DNA of 64,000 nt from the NCBI RefSeq assembly GCF_051859125.1, contig NZ_JBHYGG010000057.1:12600-76599 (forward strand). The letters are read 5' to 3'. Origin of the DNA: Gemmata sp051859125 (GTDB lineage: Bacteria; Planctomycetota; Planctomycetia; Gemmatales; Gemmataceae). Under the pieces are notes generated by a model that was not told the DNA's origin, did not search any database, and saw only the letters and a list, made by a program, of their open reading frames with translations. Positions 6,987-15,576 of this stretch are shown piece after piece. The translations under genes were made by a program, and so were the position numbers. Positions within the stretch are counted from its first letter, which is position 1. Each line of letters starts with the position of its first letter.

Positions 6987-8552
6987 ATGGCCCTGCAAGT
7001 GTACTCGACGCTGACCCGCAAGAAGGAACCGTTCCACAAGCGGCCGGGCGAGTCCGTCTCGATGTACGTGTGCGGGCCGACGGTGTACAAGCCGAGCCAC
7101 ATCGGCCACATGGTCGGGCCGGTCATCTTCGACACGGTCAAGCGCTACCTCACGTACCTCGGGTACAAGGTGACCTGGGTCGTCAACATCACCGACGTGG
7201 ACGACAAGCTCATCGTCCGCGCCCGCGAACTGAAGACGACCGTGCCGGCGCTCGCGGCGCAGATGACCGAGGACTACTTCAAGTGCCTCAAGGCGCTGAA
7301 CGTCACCGGCATCGACCACTTCCCGCGGGCGACCGAGTACGTGAGCGGGATGATCGAGGTGATCCAGAAGCTCGAAGCGAAGGGCTACGCCTACCAGGTG
7401 GGCGACGGCGTGTACTTCGACGTGTCGAGGGACACCGACTACGGCGCGCTGAGCAACCGCGACCCGGAGCAGATGGAGGCCGGCGCGCGGCTCGAGGTGA
7501 ACGCCCGCAAGCGGAACCCCGGCGACTTCGCGCTGTGGAAGGGGGCCAAGCCCGACGAACCGCCCGAGGTGCAGTACGAGAGCCCGTTCACGTGCGGTCG
7601 CGGCCGCCCGGGGTGGCACATCGAGTGCACCTGCATGGCGATCAAGATGCTCGGCGAGACGCTCGACATCCACGGCGGCGGTCTCGACCTCCAGTTCCCG
7701 CACCACGAGAACGAACTCGCCCAGAGCGAGAGCTGGACCGACAAGCCGTTCGCCCGCGTGTGGATGCACAACGGCCTGCTGAAGCTCAAGGACAAGGACG
7801 GCAACGAAGCGAAGATGGCCGGGTCGCTCGGCAACGTGCTGAACGTGGTCGACGCGCTGAAGCACGTGTCGGGTGAGGCACTGCGGTTCTTCATGCTGAA
7901 GACGCACTACCGCTCGCCGATCGACCTGGGCATCTGGGACTGGAAGAACCCGGCGACGCCGGTTCCCGACGGCCTCGTCGAGTCGCGAACGGCCCACGGG
8001 TCGTTCGTGCGGTTCGCCGAGCGCGTGAAGCGCGTCACGGGGAGCGGGTACGCGGAGCTGAAGTCGCCCGCGACGTTCGACCCGAACCGCACGTTCACGC
8101 AGCCGGCGTTCGCGGAAGCGTACCGCGAGTTCCGCGCGTACCTCGACGACGACTTCAACACCGGCGGCGCGGTCGGCGTGCTGAGCACGTTGGTCACGAG
8201 TCTGAACAAGGCCGCAGATGCCGCGAAGCTCGAAGACCCCGCGACGACCAACGCCGCGGCGAAGGCCGAGTTCATCGAGGGCGCGACGCTCGTCAAGGAG
8301 ATGGCGACTGTTCTGGGGCTGACGTTCGACGTGCCGCAGGCGGACCTCGGCGGCGCGCTCGTCGCGGGGCTCATGCAGTTGCTCCTCGACCTGCGGAACA
8401 ACCTCCGCACGGAGGCGAAGGCGGCGGCGAAGGACAACCCGCTGAAGAAGGCGCTGTTCGACCAGACGGACCTGATCCGCAAGCGGCTCGCGGACCTCGG
8501 CGTCACCCTCGAAGACCGCCCCGGCGGCACGACGTGGCGCGTGGGGAGTTGA
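6987..8552 (+). CDS. cysS: Cysteine--tRNA ligase
   Basis: This class I synthetase charges tRNA-Cys. The zinc-site Cys is in MYVCGPTVY (about residue 29) and the HIGH signature is at 38-41 (PSHIGHM). Further landmarks are NITDVDDKLI, GRPGWHIECTCMA and GGGLDLQFPHHENE. The second signature reads KMAGSLGN at 276-283 in place of KMSKSLGN, so the second lysine is replaced. The 521-residue length is slightly above the usual 460-500. The start is ATG 6987 (MALQVYSTLTRKKEPF), the usual CysS opening; an upstream in-frame ATG at 6963 falls in the palindrome. No other synthetase lies nearby. Confidence 0.93.
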   Translation: MALQVYSTLTRKKEPFHKRPGESVSMYVCGPTVYKPSHIGHMVGPVIFDTVKRYLTYLGYKVTWVVNITDVDDKLIVRARELKTTVPALAAQMTEDYFKCLKALNVTGIDHFPRATEYVSGMIEVIQKLEAKGYAYQVGDGVYFDVSRDTDYGALSNRDPEQMEAGARLEVNARKRNPGDFALWKGAKPDEPPEVQYESPFTCGRGRPGWHIECTCMAIKMLGETLDIHGGGLDLQFPHHENELAQSESWTDKPFARVWMHNGLLKLKDKDGNEAKMAGSLGNVLNVVDALKHVSGEALRFFMLKTHYRSPIDLGIWDWKNPATPVPDGLVESRTAHGSFVRFAERVKRVTGSGYAELKSPATFDPNRTFTQPAFAEAYREFRAYLDDDFNTGGAVGVLSTLVTSLNKAADAAKLEDPATTNAAAKAEFIEGATLVKEMATVLGLTFDVPQADLGGALVAGLMQLLLDLRNNLRTEAKAAAKDNPLKKALFDQTDLIRKRLADLGVTLEDRPGGTTWRVGS

Positions 8553-8559
8553 TCGGTGC

Positions 8560-8594
8560 GCGTCCGGTCGGGCGGCCTGTGCCGGACCGGACGC
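8560..8594 (+). terminator. Hairpin after cysS
   Basis: GCGTCCGGTC (8560-8569) pairs with GACCGGACGC (8585-8594) across 15 bases, starting 7 bases after the cysS stop. There is no clear T-run, so an intrinsic terminator is plausible but unproven. Confidence 0.4.
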
Positions 8595-8698
8595 CGGAAC
8601 GCACATCGCGCCTTCGTTCAGGGAAGGGCACCGACATTTCGTTTTGCCGGGGGCGGGGTATAGCGGGGTGATCCGAACTTCTCGTGCGAGGTGCGACC

Positions 8699-9310
8699 GT
8701 GCCCACCCCGAAGCGCATCCTCGGCATCGACCCCGGCCTGCAAGTCACGGGGTACGGCGTCCTCGAAGTCACCGACGCCGGGCCGCGGGTGTGCGAGGCC
8801 GGCGTCATCCGCTCGGCCGAGGGCCGCGACACTGCTGACATGGCCCGCCGCGTCAAGACGCTTTACGATGGGCTGTGTGAGGTGCTGGAGCAGTACTCAC
8901 CCACCGCGATGGCCGTCGAGCAGCTCTTCGCCCACTACGACCACCCGCGGACGGCGATCCTCATGGCCCACGCCCGCGGGGCGTTCTTCCTCGCCGGTGC
9001 GCAGTATAGTATACCTGTGACCAGTTACGCCCCCGCCCGGGTGAAGAAGCTCGTGACAGGCAGCGGCCGGGCGAGCAAGGAGCAGATGCAGCACGCGGTC
9101 GCCCGCGAGCTGAACCTCGCCGGCCCGCCCGAGCCGCACGACGTCGCCGACGCCCTCGCCATCGCCCTGTGCCACTACTTCGCCGGCAGCGGCGGGATCA
9201 TGGGCGGTGCCCGCGGCGCGACGTTCACCGGCATCAACTGCGAGGCGCTGTTCGGCCCCGACCCGGACCGGATCGACGACGAACCCGAATCCACGGACGA
9301 CGCGGCATGA
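8699..9310 (+). CDS. ruvC: Crossover junction endodeoxyribonuclease RuvC
   Basis: RuvC resolves Holliday junctions in concert with RuvAB. The RNase H-like catalytic acids are visible: the first Asp in RILGIDPGLQ (about residue 11), the Glu in AVEQLF, and the late HDVADALAIALCH pair. GTG 8699 is preferred because GAGG lies 7 bases upstream; GTG 8684 is also in frame. The C-terminus extends about 35 residues past the core (GARGATFTGINCEALFG and an acidic tail), giving 203 residues against about 173 in E. coli. Its stop overlaps the ruvA start (ATGA), so the two are translationally coupled. Confidence 0.93.
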   Translation: MPTPKRILGIDPGLQVTGYGVLEVTDAGPRVCEAGVIRSAEGRDTADMARRVKTLYDGLCEVLEQYSPTAMAVEQLFAHYDHPRTAILMAHARGAFFLAGAQYSIPVTSYAPARVKKLVTGSGRASKEQMQHAVARELNLAGPPEPHDVADALAIALCHYFAGSGGIMGGARGATFTGINCEALFGPDPDRIDDEPESTDDAA

Positions 9311-10023
9311 TTACCAAGATGACGGGCGTCCTCACCCGCGTGCTCGACGACGAGGTCCGCCTCCAGATCGACGCCTTCGAGTACCAGGTGCTGGTGCCCG
9401 AGAGCGTCCGCCGCGTCATCCAGATGAGGGTCGGCCAGGAGGTCACGTTCCACGTCACCGAGTACCTCGAAGGCAACTCGGGCGGGAACCGGTTCGTTCC
9501 GCGGAAGCTCGGGTTCAACACCGAGGCCGAACTCGAGTTCTTCGACCTGTTCTGCACCGTCGAGAAGATCGGCTCGAAGAAGGCGCTCAAGGCGATGGCC
9601 CGCCCGGTGCGGGAGATCGCCGACGCCATCGCCCGGCAGGACGCGCGGTGGCTCAGCACGCTCCCCGGCATCGGCGCGACGACGGCCGAGCAGATCGTCA
9701 CGACGCTGAAGCGGAAGGTGGCGAGCTTCGTGATGGCGGCGTCCGCACCGGCCCCCGCGCCCGGCGGCGCGACCCCGCCCGAGGAGCCGAAGGCCAGGGC
9801 GAGCAAGAAGAAAGCCGCGGCCGCGGCCGAGCCCGATCCGCAACCCGTGGTGGTGTCGATGGACGCCGACGGTCAACTGGTCGAGGACGTGTACCAGGCG
9901 CTGATGGGCCTCGGCCACAACCCAATCGAGGCCCGCACCAGGCTCGACGCCCTGCTGACCTGCGGCAAGCCGTTCAAGAACCTCCCGGACGCACTCACGC
10001 TGATCTACGCTCAGAAGGGGTAA
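9307..10023 (+). CDS. ruvA: Holliday junction DNA helicase subunit RuvA
   Basis: RuvA binds four-way junctions and recruits RuvB. The N-terminal OB-fold opens MITKMTGVLTRVLDDEV. The second helix-hairpin-helix is STLPGIGATTAEQIVTTLKRK (about 117-137) and C-terminal domain III is EDVYQALMGLGHNPIEARTRLDALL. At 238 residues it is about 35 longer than usual, mainly through an Ala/Pro/Lys-rich linker (about 142-183, with RASKKKAAAAAE) between domains II and III. It starts within the ruvC stop. Two small genes separate it from ruvB, unlike the common ruvA-ruvB adjacency. Confidence 0.92.
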   Translation: MITKMTGVLTRVLDDEVRLQIDAFEYQVLVPESVRRVIQMRVGQEVTFHVTEYLEGNSGGNRFVPRKLGFNTEAELEFFDLFCTVEKIGSKKALKAMARPVREIADAIARQDARWLSTLPGIGATTAEQIVTTLKRKVASFVMAASAPAPAPGGATPPEEPKARASKKKAAAAAEPDPQPVVVSMDADGQLVEDVYQALMGLGHNPIEARTRLDALLTCGKPFKNLPDALTLIYAQKG

Positions 10024-10029
10024 CGGCCC

Positions 10030-10236
10030 ATGACCATCTCGTTTCAACTCGATCAACCGAGTGAGATTGCCCTCCAACAGGAGGCTGCCGGCCTCGGGGT
10101 GACCCCCGAACAACTGGCAGCGGACATCGTCAAGCGGCACCTTCTCGTGAGGGCTGACGACGCACCGTTTCAACAAGCGATGAACGCCAGTCTCAGGGAG
10201 AACGAAGAACTCCTCCGCCGGTTTGCGAAGAGGTGA
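10030..10236 (+). CDS. Small antitoxin-like protein between ruvA and ruvB
   Basis: This 68-residue protein has an N-terminal beta-strand with MTISFQLDQPSEIALQQEA, an LGVTPEQLAADIVKRHL helix, and a C-terminal SLRENEELLRRFAKR. That layout resembles small antitoxins whose C-terminal helix carries an ENxELxRRLA pattern. It starts 6 bases after ruvA. No recognisable toxin follows. The resemblance is a pattern judgement only; a small structural or regulatory protein is equally possible. Confidence 0.6.
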   Translation: MTISFQLDQPSEIALQQEAAGLGVTPEQLAADIVKRHLLVRADDAPFQQAMNASLRENEELLRRFAKR

Positions 10237-10242
10237 GCGACC

Positions 10243-10482
10243 ATGGCACTGATTGCCCAAATTGAGCAGACCACGAAGGAGCGACAGAGGGTCCACGCAC
10301 CGACCCGATGCCACGTCTCGTCGTTCACGGCGGATGGCGGAAAGACGATTCTCCAGCTCGATACGTTCGGCACAGAAGATCGGACATTTACCGAGAAGAT
10401 TAGTCAGTCGATTCAGCTTGATGAGGCCGCCGCCCGTCAGCTTCTCGATCTCATTCGCCAAACATTCCCGAACCTTGCCTGA
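10243..10482 (+). CDS. Small conserved hypothetical protein
   Basis: This 79-residue protein begins MALIAQIEQTTKERQRVHA, has a middle FTADGGKTILQLDTFGTEDR and ends SQSIQLDEAAARQLLDLIRQTF. The layout (a basic N-terminal strand, an I-L-Q-L-D-T-[FY]-G strand, then a Q-[SF]-[IF]-Q-L-D helix) matches a widespread uncharacterised bacterial family as I remember it; no function can be assigned. It starts 6 bases after the previous small gene and ends 26 bases before ruvB, so it probably belongs to the ruv transcript. Confidence 0.65.
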   Translation: MALIAQIEQTTKERQRVHAPTRCHVSSFTADGGKTILQLDTFGTEDRTFTEKISQSIQLDEAAARQLLDLIRQTFPNLA

Positions 10483-10508
10483 TAACAGCTCAAGACGTGA
10501 AGGCACCT

Positions 10509-11549
10509 ATGGGCCGTGAGAAAGTCATCACCACCGTTCCGGCCGACGAGGTCCAGAAGCACGACGCGGCACTGCGGCCCAAGCTCCTCAAGGAGGTGAT
10601 CGGGCAGCGGAAGGTCGCGGAGCGGCTGGAGGTCGCCGTCGCGGGCTGCAAGAAGCTCAACGAGCCGCTCGGGCACATCCTGTTCGACGGCCCGCCGGGC
10701 CTCGGCAAGACCACGTTCGCCACGGTGCTCCCGAACGAACTTGGCACCACGGTCCAGATGACCAGCGGCCCGGCGCTCTCGAAGCCCGCCGACATGCTCC
10801 CGTTCCTCACCAACCTGGAGGAAGGGTCGATCCTGTTCATCGACGAGATCCACCGGATGCCGCGGGTGGTCGAGGAGTTCATCTACCCGGCGATGGAGGA
10901 CTTCCGCATCGACATCGTGCTCGGCGAGGGGATGAGCGCCCGCACCATCTCGATGGCGCTGAAGCGGTTCACCCTCATCGGCGCGACCACCCGCAGCGGG
11001 ATGCTCAGCGGGCCGATGCGGGACCGGTTCAAGATCCACGAGCACCTGGAGTTTTACAGCACCGAGGAGCTGGCGCGGATCGTCACCGTGAACGCCGCGA
11101 AGCTGAACACCCCGCTCTCGCCGGCCGCCGCGCACGAACTGGCCCGCCGCAGCCGCGGGACGCCGCGGGTCGCGAACAGCCGGCTGTACTGGGCGCGGAG
11201 CTACGCCGCGGCCCGGCACGACGGGAACATCACCGAGGAGGTGGCGCGGGCGGCGCTCGACATGGCCGAGGTGGACCGCGACGGGCTCGACCGCAACGAC
11301 CGGAAGTACCTGGAGACGCTCATCGACCTGTACGGCGGCGGGCCGACCGGGGTCGAGGCGCTCGCCGCGACGATGAACCTCGCGGTCGACACGCTCTCGG
11401 ACGAGATCGAGCCGTACCTGCTCCGCGAGCAGTACGTCAGCCGCGACCGCCGCGGCCGCATCGCGATGCCGCGGGGGTTCGCGCTGCTGGGCCGCTCGCA
11501 ACCGAAGCCGAAGGCCGACGAGAGGCCTCAGTCGGGGCTGTTCGAGTGA
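10509..11549 (+). CDS. ruvB: Holliday junction DNA helicase motor RuvB
   Basis: RuvB is the AAA+ hexameric motor that drives branch migration. Walker A is GPPGLGKTT, Walker B FIDEIHRM, sensor 1 GATTRSGMLSGPMRDRF, and GTPRVAN marks the arginine region. The winged-helix end shows the usual GGPTGVEALAATMN and EPYLLREQYVSRDRRGR. At 346 residues it has normal length. ATG 10509 is preferred over GTG 10497 because GAAGG lies 5 bases upstream. Its 3' end overlaps the convergent DUF454 gene by 22 bases. Confidence 0.95.
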   Translation: MGREKVITTVPADEVQKHDAALRPKLLKEVIGQRKVAERLEVAVAGCKKLNEPLGHILFDGPPGLGKTTFATVLPNELGTTVQMTSGPALSKPADMLPFLTNLEEGSILFIDEIHRMPRVVEEFIYPAMEDFRIDIVLGEGMSARTISMALKRFTLIGATTRSGMLSGPMRDRFKIHEHLEFYSTEELARIVTVNAAKLNTPLSPAAAHELARRSRGTPRVANSRLYWARSYAAARHDGNITEEVARAALDMAEVDRDGLDRNDRKYLETLIDLYGGGPTGVEALAATMNLAVDTLSDEIEPYLLREQYVSRDRRGRIAMPRGFALLGRSQPKPKADERPQSGLFE

Positions 11550-12049
11550 TCGACGGGCCTTCGAGGAATCGTCGGCACCGCGAACGTGATGGTGCAGACG
11601 CCGACCGCCGCGAGCCCGCCGATCACGCACTTCACCCACACCGGCACCCGGCCGAACGCGATGCTGAGCGTCACGACGGTCGCGACGAGGCACACGGCGG
11701 CGACCTTGACCGGCCGGCGGATCCCGCGGTGCTCGATCCAGTCCCGTAGCAGCGGCCCGAACACCGGCGACCGCCGCAGCCAGCGCTCCAGCCGCGGCGA
11801 CGACTTCGAGAAGCAGTAGCTGGCGAGAAGGACCCACGGCGTCGTCGGCAGCCCCGGCAGCAGCACGCCGAGGTACGCGACGCCGACGAACCCGATCCCG
11901 GCCCCGGCGTAGAGGACGCGCGCGGCACCCGTCGCGGGCTTCGCGGGCGGGCTCGGCCCAACCGGGGTGCCCCGGCGCTCGTGTGCGGGAACCGTGGCGG
12001 CGCTCAGCGGCGGGCAGGTGACGAACTGACCGCCCGTGCCGAGACTCAT
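11528..12049 (-). CDS. DUF454 (YbaN-like) inner-membrane protein
   Basis: This 173-residue protein carries the DUF454 pattern: GVLLPGLPTTPWVLLASYCFSKSS, then RLERWLRRSPVFGPLLRDW and IEHRGIRRPVKV. Hydrophobic segments at about 47-80 and 118-160 suggest three or four transmembrane helices. About 45 residues precede the domain and may be partly untranslated. The family function is unknown. It converges on ruvB with a 22-base overlap. Confidence 0.85.
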   Translation of the reverse strand: MSLGTGGQFVTCPPLSAATVPAHERRGTPVGPSPPAKPATGAARVLYAGAGIGFVGVAYLGVLLPGLPTTPWVLLASYCFSKSSPRLERWLRRSPVFGPLLRDWIEHRGIRRPVKVAAVCLVATVVTLSIAFGRVPVWVKCVIGGLAAVGVCTITFAVPTIPRRPVDHSNSPD

Positions 12050-12071
12050 TGAGTCGCTCCCGAGACCGATC

Positions 12072-12650
12072 TCACTTTGCGGACTTGAGCGATTCCTTCA
12101 ACGCCAGCAAATCAGCTTCTGCCTGGAGCCTCTGAAAGCGAACGCTGTGCAGATCCTGGGGCGGTGAGTTCCCGGTTTCGACGCGCCACGTTACGAATAT
12201 CTCGATTTCCTTGAGCAGAATGACCCGAGCTTCAAAGCATCGAATGCGCCTGGTAGGGATCGTGTGCAGTTCGGCCGCTGCCCTGTGAACCTGCGACGCC
12301 ATACTCAAGTATTCCTTATAGTATGCGGAGTCCCACCTACCGAGGTCAATTACCTCTTTAATTTTCTGAAGATATAACAATCCTTCGTGTACTTGTTGGT
12401 ACTGTACTTTTTGAAGCAGCGTCGCATCAGCAGGAAGGTCCGCGAAGACGTCCTTGAAAATCAGTTCGTGGAGTTCCTTACTCCGTGCACCACGGTCAGC
12501 GGGCTTCCCGTCCGTCGTCATCGGGGGAGGCTTCAACTCTGGAAAGGCCGTATACACCGGGCCAAGCTTTGAGGTTTCCTCGGGGACCTGCTTCGCGGGC
12601 TCGAGTTTGGGATGCTGAGCGAAGGCGCTAAACAAAATCAGGGCGATCAC
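12072..12650 (-). CDS. Secreted hypothetical protein of lower GC
   Basis: The GTG start at 12650 is preceded by GGGAG with 7-base spacing. The first 12 residues (MIALILFSAFAQ) look like a short signal peptide. The rest is helical and charged, with SYYKEYL-like and RRIRCFEARVILLKEIEIFVTWR stretches. I do not recognise a family. Its codon use is visibly more AT-rich than its neighbours (ATAGTATGCGG, TATAACAATCC are present), suggesting a fast-evolving or transferred gene. Confidence 0.7.
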   Translation of the reverse strand: MIALILFSAFAQHPKLEPAKQVPEETSKLGPVYTAFPELKPPPMTTDGKPADRGARSKELHELIFKDVFADLPADATLLQKVQYQQVHEGLLYLQKIKEVIDLGRWDSAYYKEYLSMASQVHRAAAELHTIPTRRIRCFEARVILLKEIEIFVTWRVETGNSPPQDLHSVRFQRLQAEADLLALKESLKSAK

Positions 12651-12731
12651 GGTTGTCTCCCGGAATGCAATCGGGGCGTCGCGGTCCGGTCGACCGCGAC
12701 GCCCCGATGATACTCGTGCCGGGACCCGCTG

Positions 12732-14564
12732 TCACGGCATCCGGGCGTCAGCGGGGAGTTTCACGTCGGTCCCGGCGGGGAGCAGCTCGTCGGCCTTGAA
12801 CTGCGGGTTCAGCGAGTACACGTCGTTCCACCGCTGCTCGTTCCCGAGCGTGACGCGGGCGACCGCCCGCATACTCATGCCGCCGGTCGGGACGCGGAAC
12901 GTCTTCTCCGCGCCGCTCGAGCGCACCGGGGCGCTCGGCGTCGCGCTGCCCCACTCGGGGATTCCGCCCGACTGGCTCACGGGCACAGTCGCGGGCTTCG
13001 ACCCGCCCTGGAGGTAGCGCTTGAGGACGTGCAGGGGCGGCACGTCGATCGGCCCGGACCCCTGGAGCGCCTTGTTCCGGTTGTACGCCCGCAGCGCCGC
13101 CGAGTACCGCGTGTCGTTGTAGAACTCGCGGCTGATCGACTCGTAGGTGTCGCCGGCCTTCGGCTCGTGCAGGTCCACGTCGAACGAGGTCACCGGTGCC
13201 CGCTCGATGGCCGCGACCGGGGTGACGGCGGACTTCGAATCGGCCCGCGTGAACTCGGGCTTCGCCCGCTCGGCCGCCGGCGGGGTCGCGGCCACCGGCG
13301 GGTTCAGCTTCGGCTCGGGCCGCGGGACCTCGGGCCTGGGCGGTGCGGGCGACGCGTCCCCTCCGCCGACCGGCGCGACCGGGGTCGCGGGCCTCACGAG
13401 ATCGGCCGCGGGCGGGAGCGACGGACCCACGGGCGACCCGGTGACCGGCGGCGGTGCGACCGACGGCCCCTTCGGTGCGGGCGACGGAGCGAACTCCGGC
13501 TCGGGGAGCGACTTCTTGGGCTCGACCGGCGCGCCGCCACCCGGCCCGACCGGCGGAACCACGGCCGACGGCGGGGCCGGCAGCTTCGGTGCGACGTCGA
13601 GCTTTGGGGCGACGTCGAGTTTCGGCGCGACGTCGATCGGGGGCGGCGGCAGGCTCGCGGGTGGTGCCGGAGGCAGTGCGGGGGTTCCGCCCGGCGGCGG
13701 GATCGCCGGCAGCGCGGGGGCCCCGGGGCCGCCCGGGAGCGCGGGCAGCGCCGGGCTGGTGGTCGGCGCCGCGGGGATCATCGGTGCGGCGGGCGTCGCC
13801 GGTCCGGCCGACGGAATTGCGGGCACCTGCGGGCCAACGGTCGGGATGGCCGGCGGTGCGGCGGGGACCAGCGGAGCGGGTTCGGTCCCCCCGGCCTGCG
13901 TCACGCTCGGCGGCCGCACGGGAGCGTCGAACGCCGGCGGGGGCGGGGCCGCCGCAAACTCGGGCCTCGACGGCTTCGGCTCGCGCGCAGGTTTCGGTCC
14001 GGGCGGCACGAGGTCCGGGGCCGCCGGGGCGGTGCTCGGGACCGGCGGCAGCAACGGCTCGACCATCGCGACGGGGCGCACCGGCGCGGTCGGCGTCACC
14101 ACGGGGAACTGCGGATCCACGTGCGGCGCGACGGGCAGCGCCGTGGGCGGAATCGTCTCGGGGACCGGCTTCGGGTGCTCGATGACCGGCCGCTCGAACA
14201 CGGCCGGCTCTCGCGGGGCCGCGGCAATCGGTGCGGGCGGTGTGGGGGCCGACGGGGTCGCGGTCGCGGGCGGGTCGTCCGGCGCGAGGTACTTGACCCC
14301 CGCGACGCCGGCCGCGAGGCTCAGCGCCGACGCCGCCGCGACGACGATCTTCTTGCCCAGGCCCGCCTTCTTCGCCGCGGGCGCGGGGGCCGGTGGACCC
14401 GCCACCGGTGCCGCGGCTCGGGCCGCCGGCGCCTCCGCGAGCTTCACCGGCTCGACGGGCCTGTCGGCCGCCTTCGGGAGCGGCGGGAGCGGGGGCAGCG
14501 ACGGGAGCGGCGCGGCGACAGGTCGCGGCTTCGGCGCGTCAACGGCAATGGGTTCGGCGGTCAT
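12732..14564 (-). CDS. Proline-rich single-pass membrane protein with two LysM-like domains
   Basis: This 610-residue protein has a cytoplasmic Pro-rich N-terminus, one transmembrane helix (about 72-92, KIVVAAASALSLAAGVAGVKY), then about 360 residues of Pro/Ala linker. Two LysM-like modules lie near the C-terminus: about 465-515 (PKAGDTYESISREFYNDTRY ...) and about 555-605 (KTFRVPTGGMSMRAVARVTL ... LLPAGTDVKLP). LysM binds peptidoglycan or related glycans, so it may anchor the envelope. It lies 35 bases after rsmH on the same strand, where a dcw cluster would carry ftsL. A divisome or wall-scaffold role is inference. Confidence 0.8.
   Translation of the reverse strand: MTAEPIAVDAPKPRPVAAPLPSLPPLPPLPKAADRPVEPVKLAEAPAARAAAPVAGPPAPAPAAKKAGLGKKIVVAAASALSLAAGVAGVKYLAPDDPPATATPSAPTPPAPIAAAPREPAVFERPVIEHPKPVPETIPPTALPVAPHVDPQFPVVTPTAPVRPVAMVEPLLPPVPSTAPAAPDLVPPGPKPAREPKPSRPEFAAAPPPPAFDAPVRPPSVTQAGGTEPAPLVPAAPPAIPTVGPQVPAIPSAGPATPAAPMIPAAPTTSPALPALPGGPGAPALPAIPPPGGTPALPPAPPASLPPPPIDVAPKLDVAPKLDVAPKLPAPPSAVVPPVGPGGGAPVEPKKSLPEPEFAPSPAPKGPSVAPPPVTGSPVGPSLPPAADLVRPATPVAPVGGGDASPAPPRPEVPRPEPKLNPPVAATPPAAERAKPEFTRADSKSAVTPVAAIERAPVTSFDVDLHEPKAGDTYESISREFYNDTRYSAALRAYNRNKALQGSGPIDVPPLHVLKRYLQGGSKPATVPVSQSGGIPEWGSATPSAPVRSSGAEKTFRVPTGGMSMRAVARVTLGNEQRWNDVYSLNPQFKADELLPAGTDVKLPADARMP
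13589..13640 (-). repeat. 18-base tandem repeat inside the LysM protein gene
   Basis: Almost three copies of an 18-base unit centred on GCGACGTCGA encode repeated PKLDVA hexapeptides in the proline-rich linker. This is a coding microsatellite likely to vary in length between strains. Confidence 0.8.
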
Positions 14565-14599
14565 CCGTGACCTCGCTGGTGTCGCGAACCGCGGTTCGC

Positions 14600-15481
14600 T
14601 CAGGTTCGTCTCGCCACGCGGAGCTTGGCGCTCCGGCTGCGGGGGTTGCGGGCGATCTCCTCGTCGCCGGCCTCAACGGGCTTCTTCGTCACCGGCTCCC
14701 ACGGCGGCCCGCGGAACGCCTGCTTCACCCGGCGGTCCTCCAGCGAGTGGAAGCTGATGACCCCGGCCCGGCCGCCCGGCCCCACGAGCTTTGGCAGCGC
14801 GGCGAGCAACCGGTCGAGCGCCCCGAGTTCGTCGTTCACCGCGATCCGCAGCGCCTGGAACACGCGGGTCGCCGGGTCGATCCCGCCCGACCGCGGGACG
14901 CAGCTCCGCACCACGGCGGCGAAGTCGGCGGTCGTCGCGAACGGCCGGGTCGCCCGGCGCTCCACGACCTTGCGCGCCACCCGCCGGCTGTGCCGCTCCT
15001 CGCCGAACTCGAAGAACACGTCCGCGAGGGCGGCCTCGCTCATCGTGTTGACCAGGCCGGCCGCCGTGGTCCCGGCGGTCGGGTCGAGCCGCATGTCGAG
15101 CGGCCCGTCCTCGCGGAAGCTCAGCCCGCGCGCCCCGGCGTCCATCTGGTCGGAGGCGAACCCGAGGTCCGCGAGGACGCCGTCCACCGCGCCGGTCCCG
15201 AGGTTCTCGAGCACCCCGGCCAGTTGGTCGAAGTTCGCGTGAACCAGCGTGACGTGTGCCCCGGCCCCGGCGAGCCGCGGCCGGGCCAGGTCCAGCATCG
15301 ACGGGTCCTGGTCGAGCCCGACGAGCCGCCCGGAGGCACCCAGTCGTTCGGCAATCAGCCGCGCGTGGCCGCCGCCGCCGACGGTGCAGTCGACCCACGT
15401 CTGGCCCGGTCGCGGGTCGAGGAGGGCCAGGACTTCGGCGGCGAGTACGGGAGCGTGTCGAGGCTCGCGCGGCGCGGACAT
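14600..15481 (-). CDS. rsmH: 16S rRNA (cytosine-1402-N4)-methyltransferase
   Basis: RsmH (MraW) methylates C1402 in the ribosomal P site using SAM. The N-terminus HAPVLAAEVLALLDPRPG, the SAM loop VDCTVGGGGHARLI, DQDP, VLADLGFASDQMD and the closing GVISFHSLEDRRVKQAF plus RNPRSRSAKLRVARR are all canonical. At 293 residues it is of normal length. ATG 15481 opens right at the domain. In most bacteria rsmH heads the division and cell-wall cluster with mraZ, ftsL and ftsI; none of these is present here, consistent with the reduced divisome of planctomycetes. Confidence 0.95.
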   Translation of the reverse strand: MSAPREPRHAPVLAAEVLALLDPRPGQTWVDCTVGGGGHARLIAERLGASGRLVGLDQDPSMLDLARPRLAGAGAHVTLVHANFDQLAGVLENLGTGAVDGVLADLGFASDQMDAGARGLSFREDGPLDMRLDPTAGTTAAGLVNTMSEAALADVFFEFGEERHSRRVARKVVERRATRPFATTADFAAVVRSCVPRSGGIDPATRVFQALRIAVNDELGALDRLLAALPKLVGPGGRAGVISFHSLEDRRVKQAFRGPPWEPVTKKPVEAGDEEIARNPRSRSAKLRVARRT

Positions 15482-15576
15482 ACGGTGCCCCGGGAGGCGG
15501 GTCAAGGCGAGGTGGTCCCCGGGAGGTGTTGTAAGGGAACGGGCGGGAGCGGGCGCGGCCGGGGCCGGCCCGGCGG

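Noticed and set aside
13589..13640. CRISPR-like short repeats
   Set aside because: Units are 18 bases without spacers and encode a peptide repeat.
13029..14570. Arg/Gly-rich plus-strand frames opposite the LysM gene
   Set aside because: They mirror the proline-rich coding bias and have no recognisable domain.
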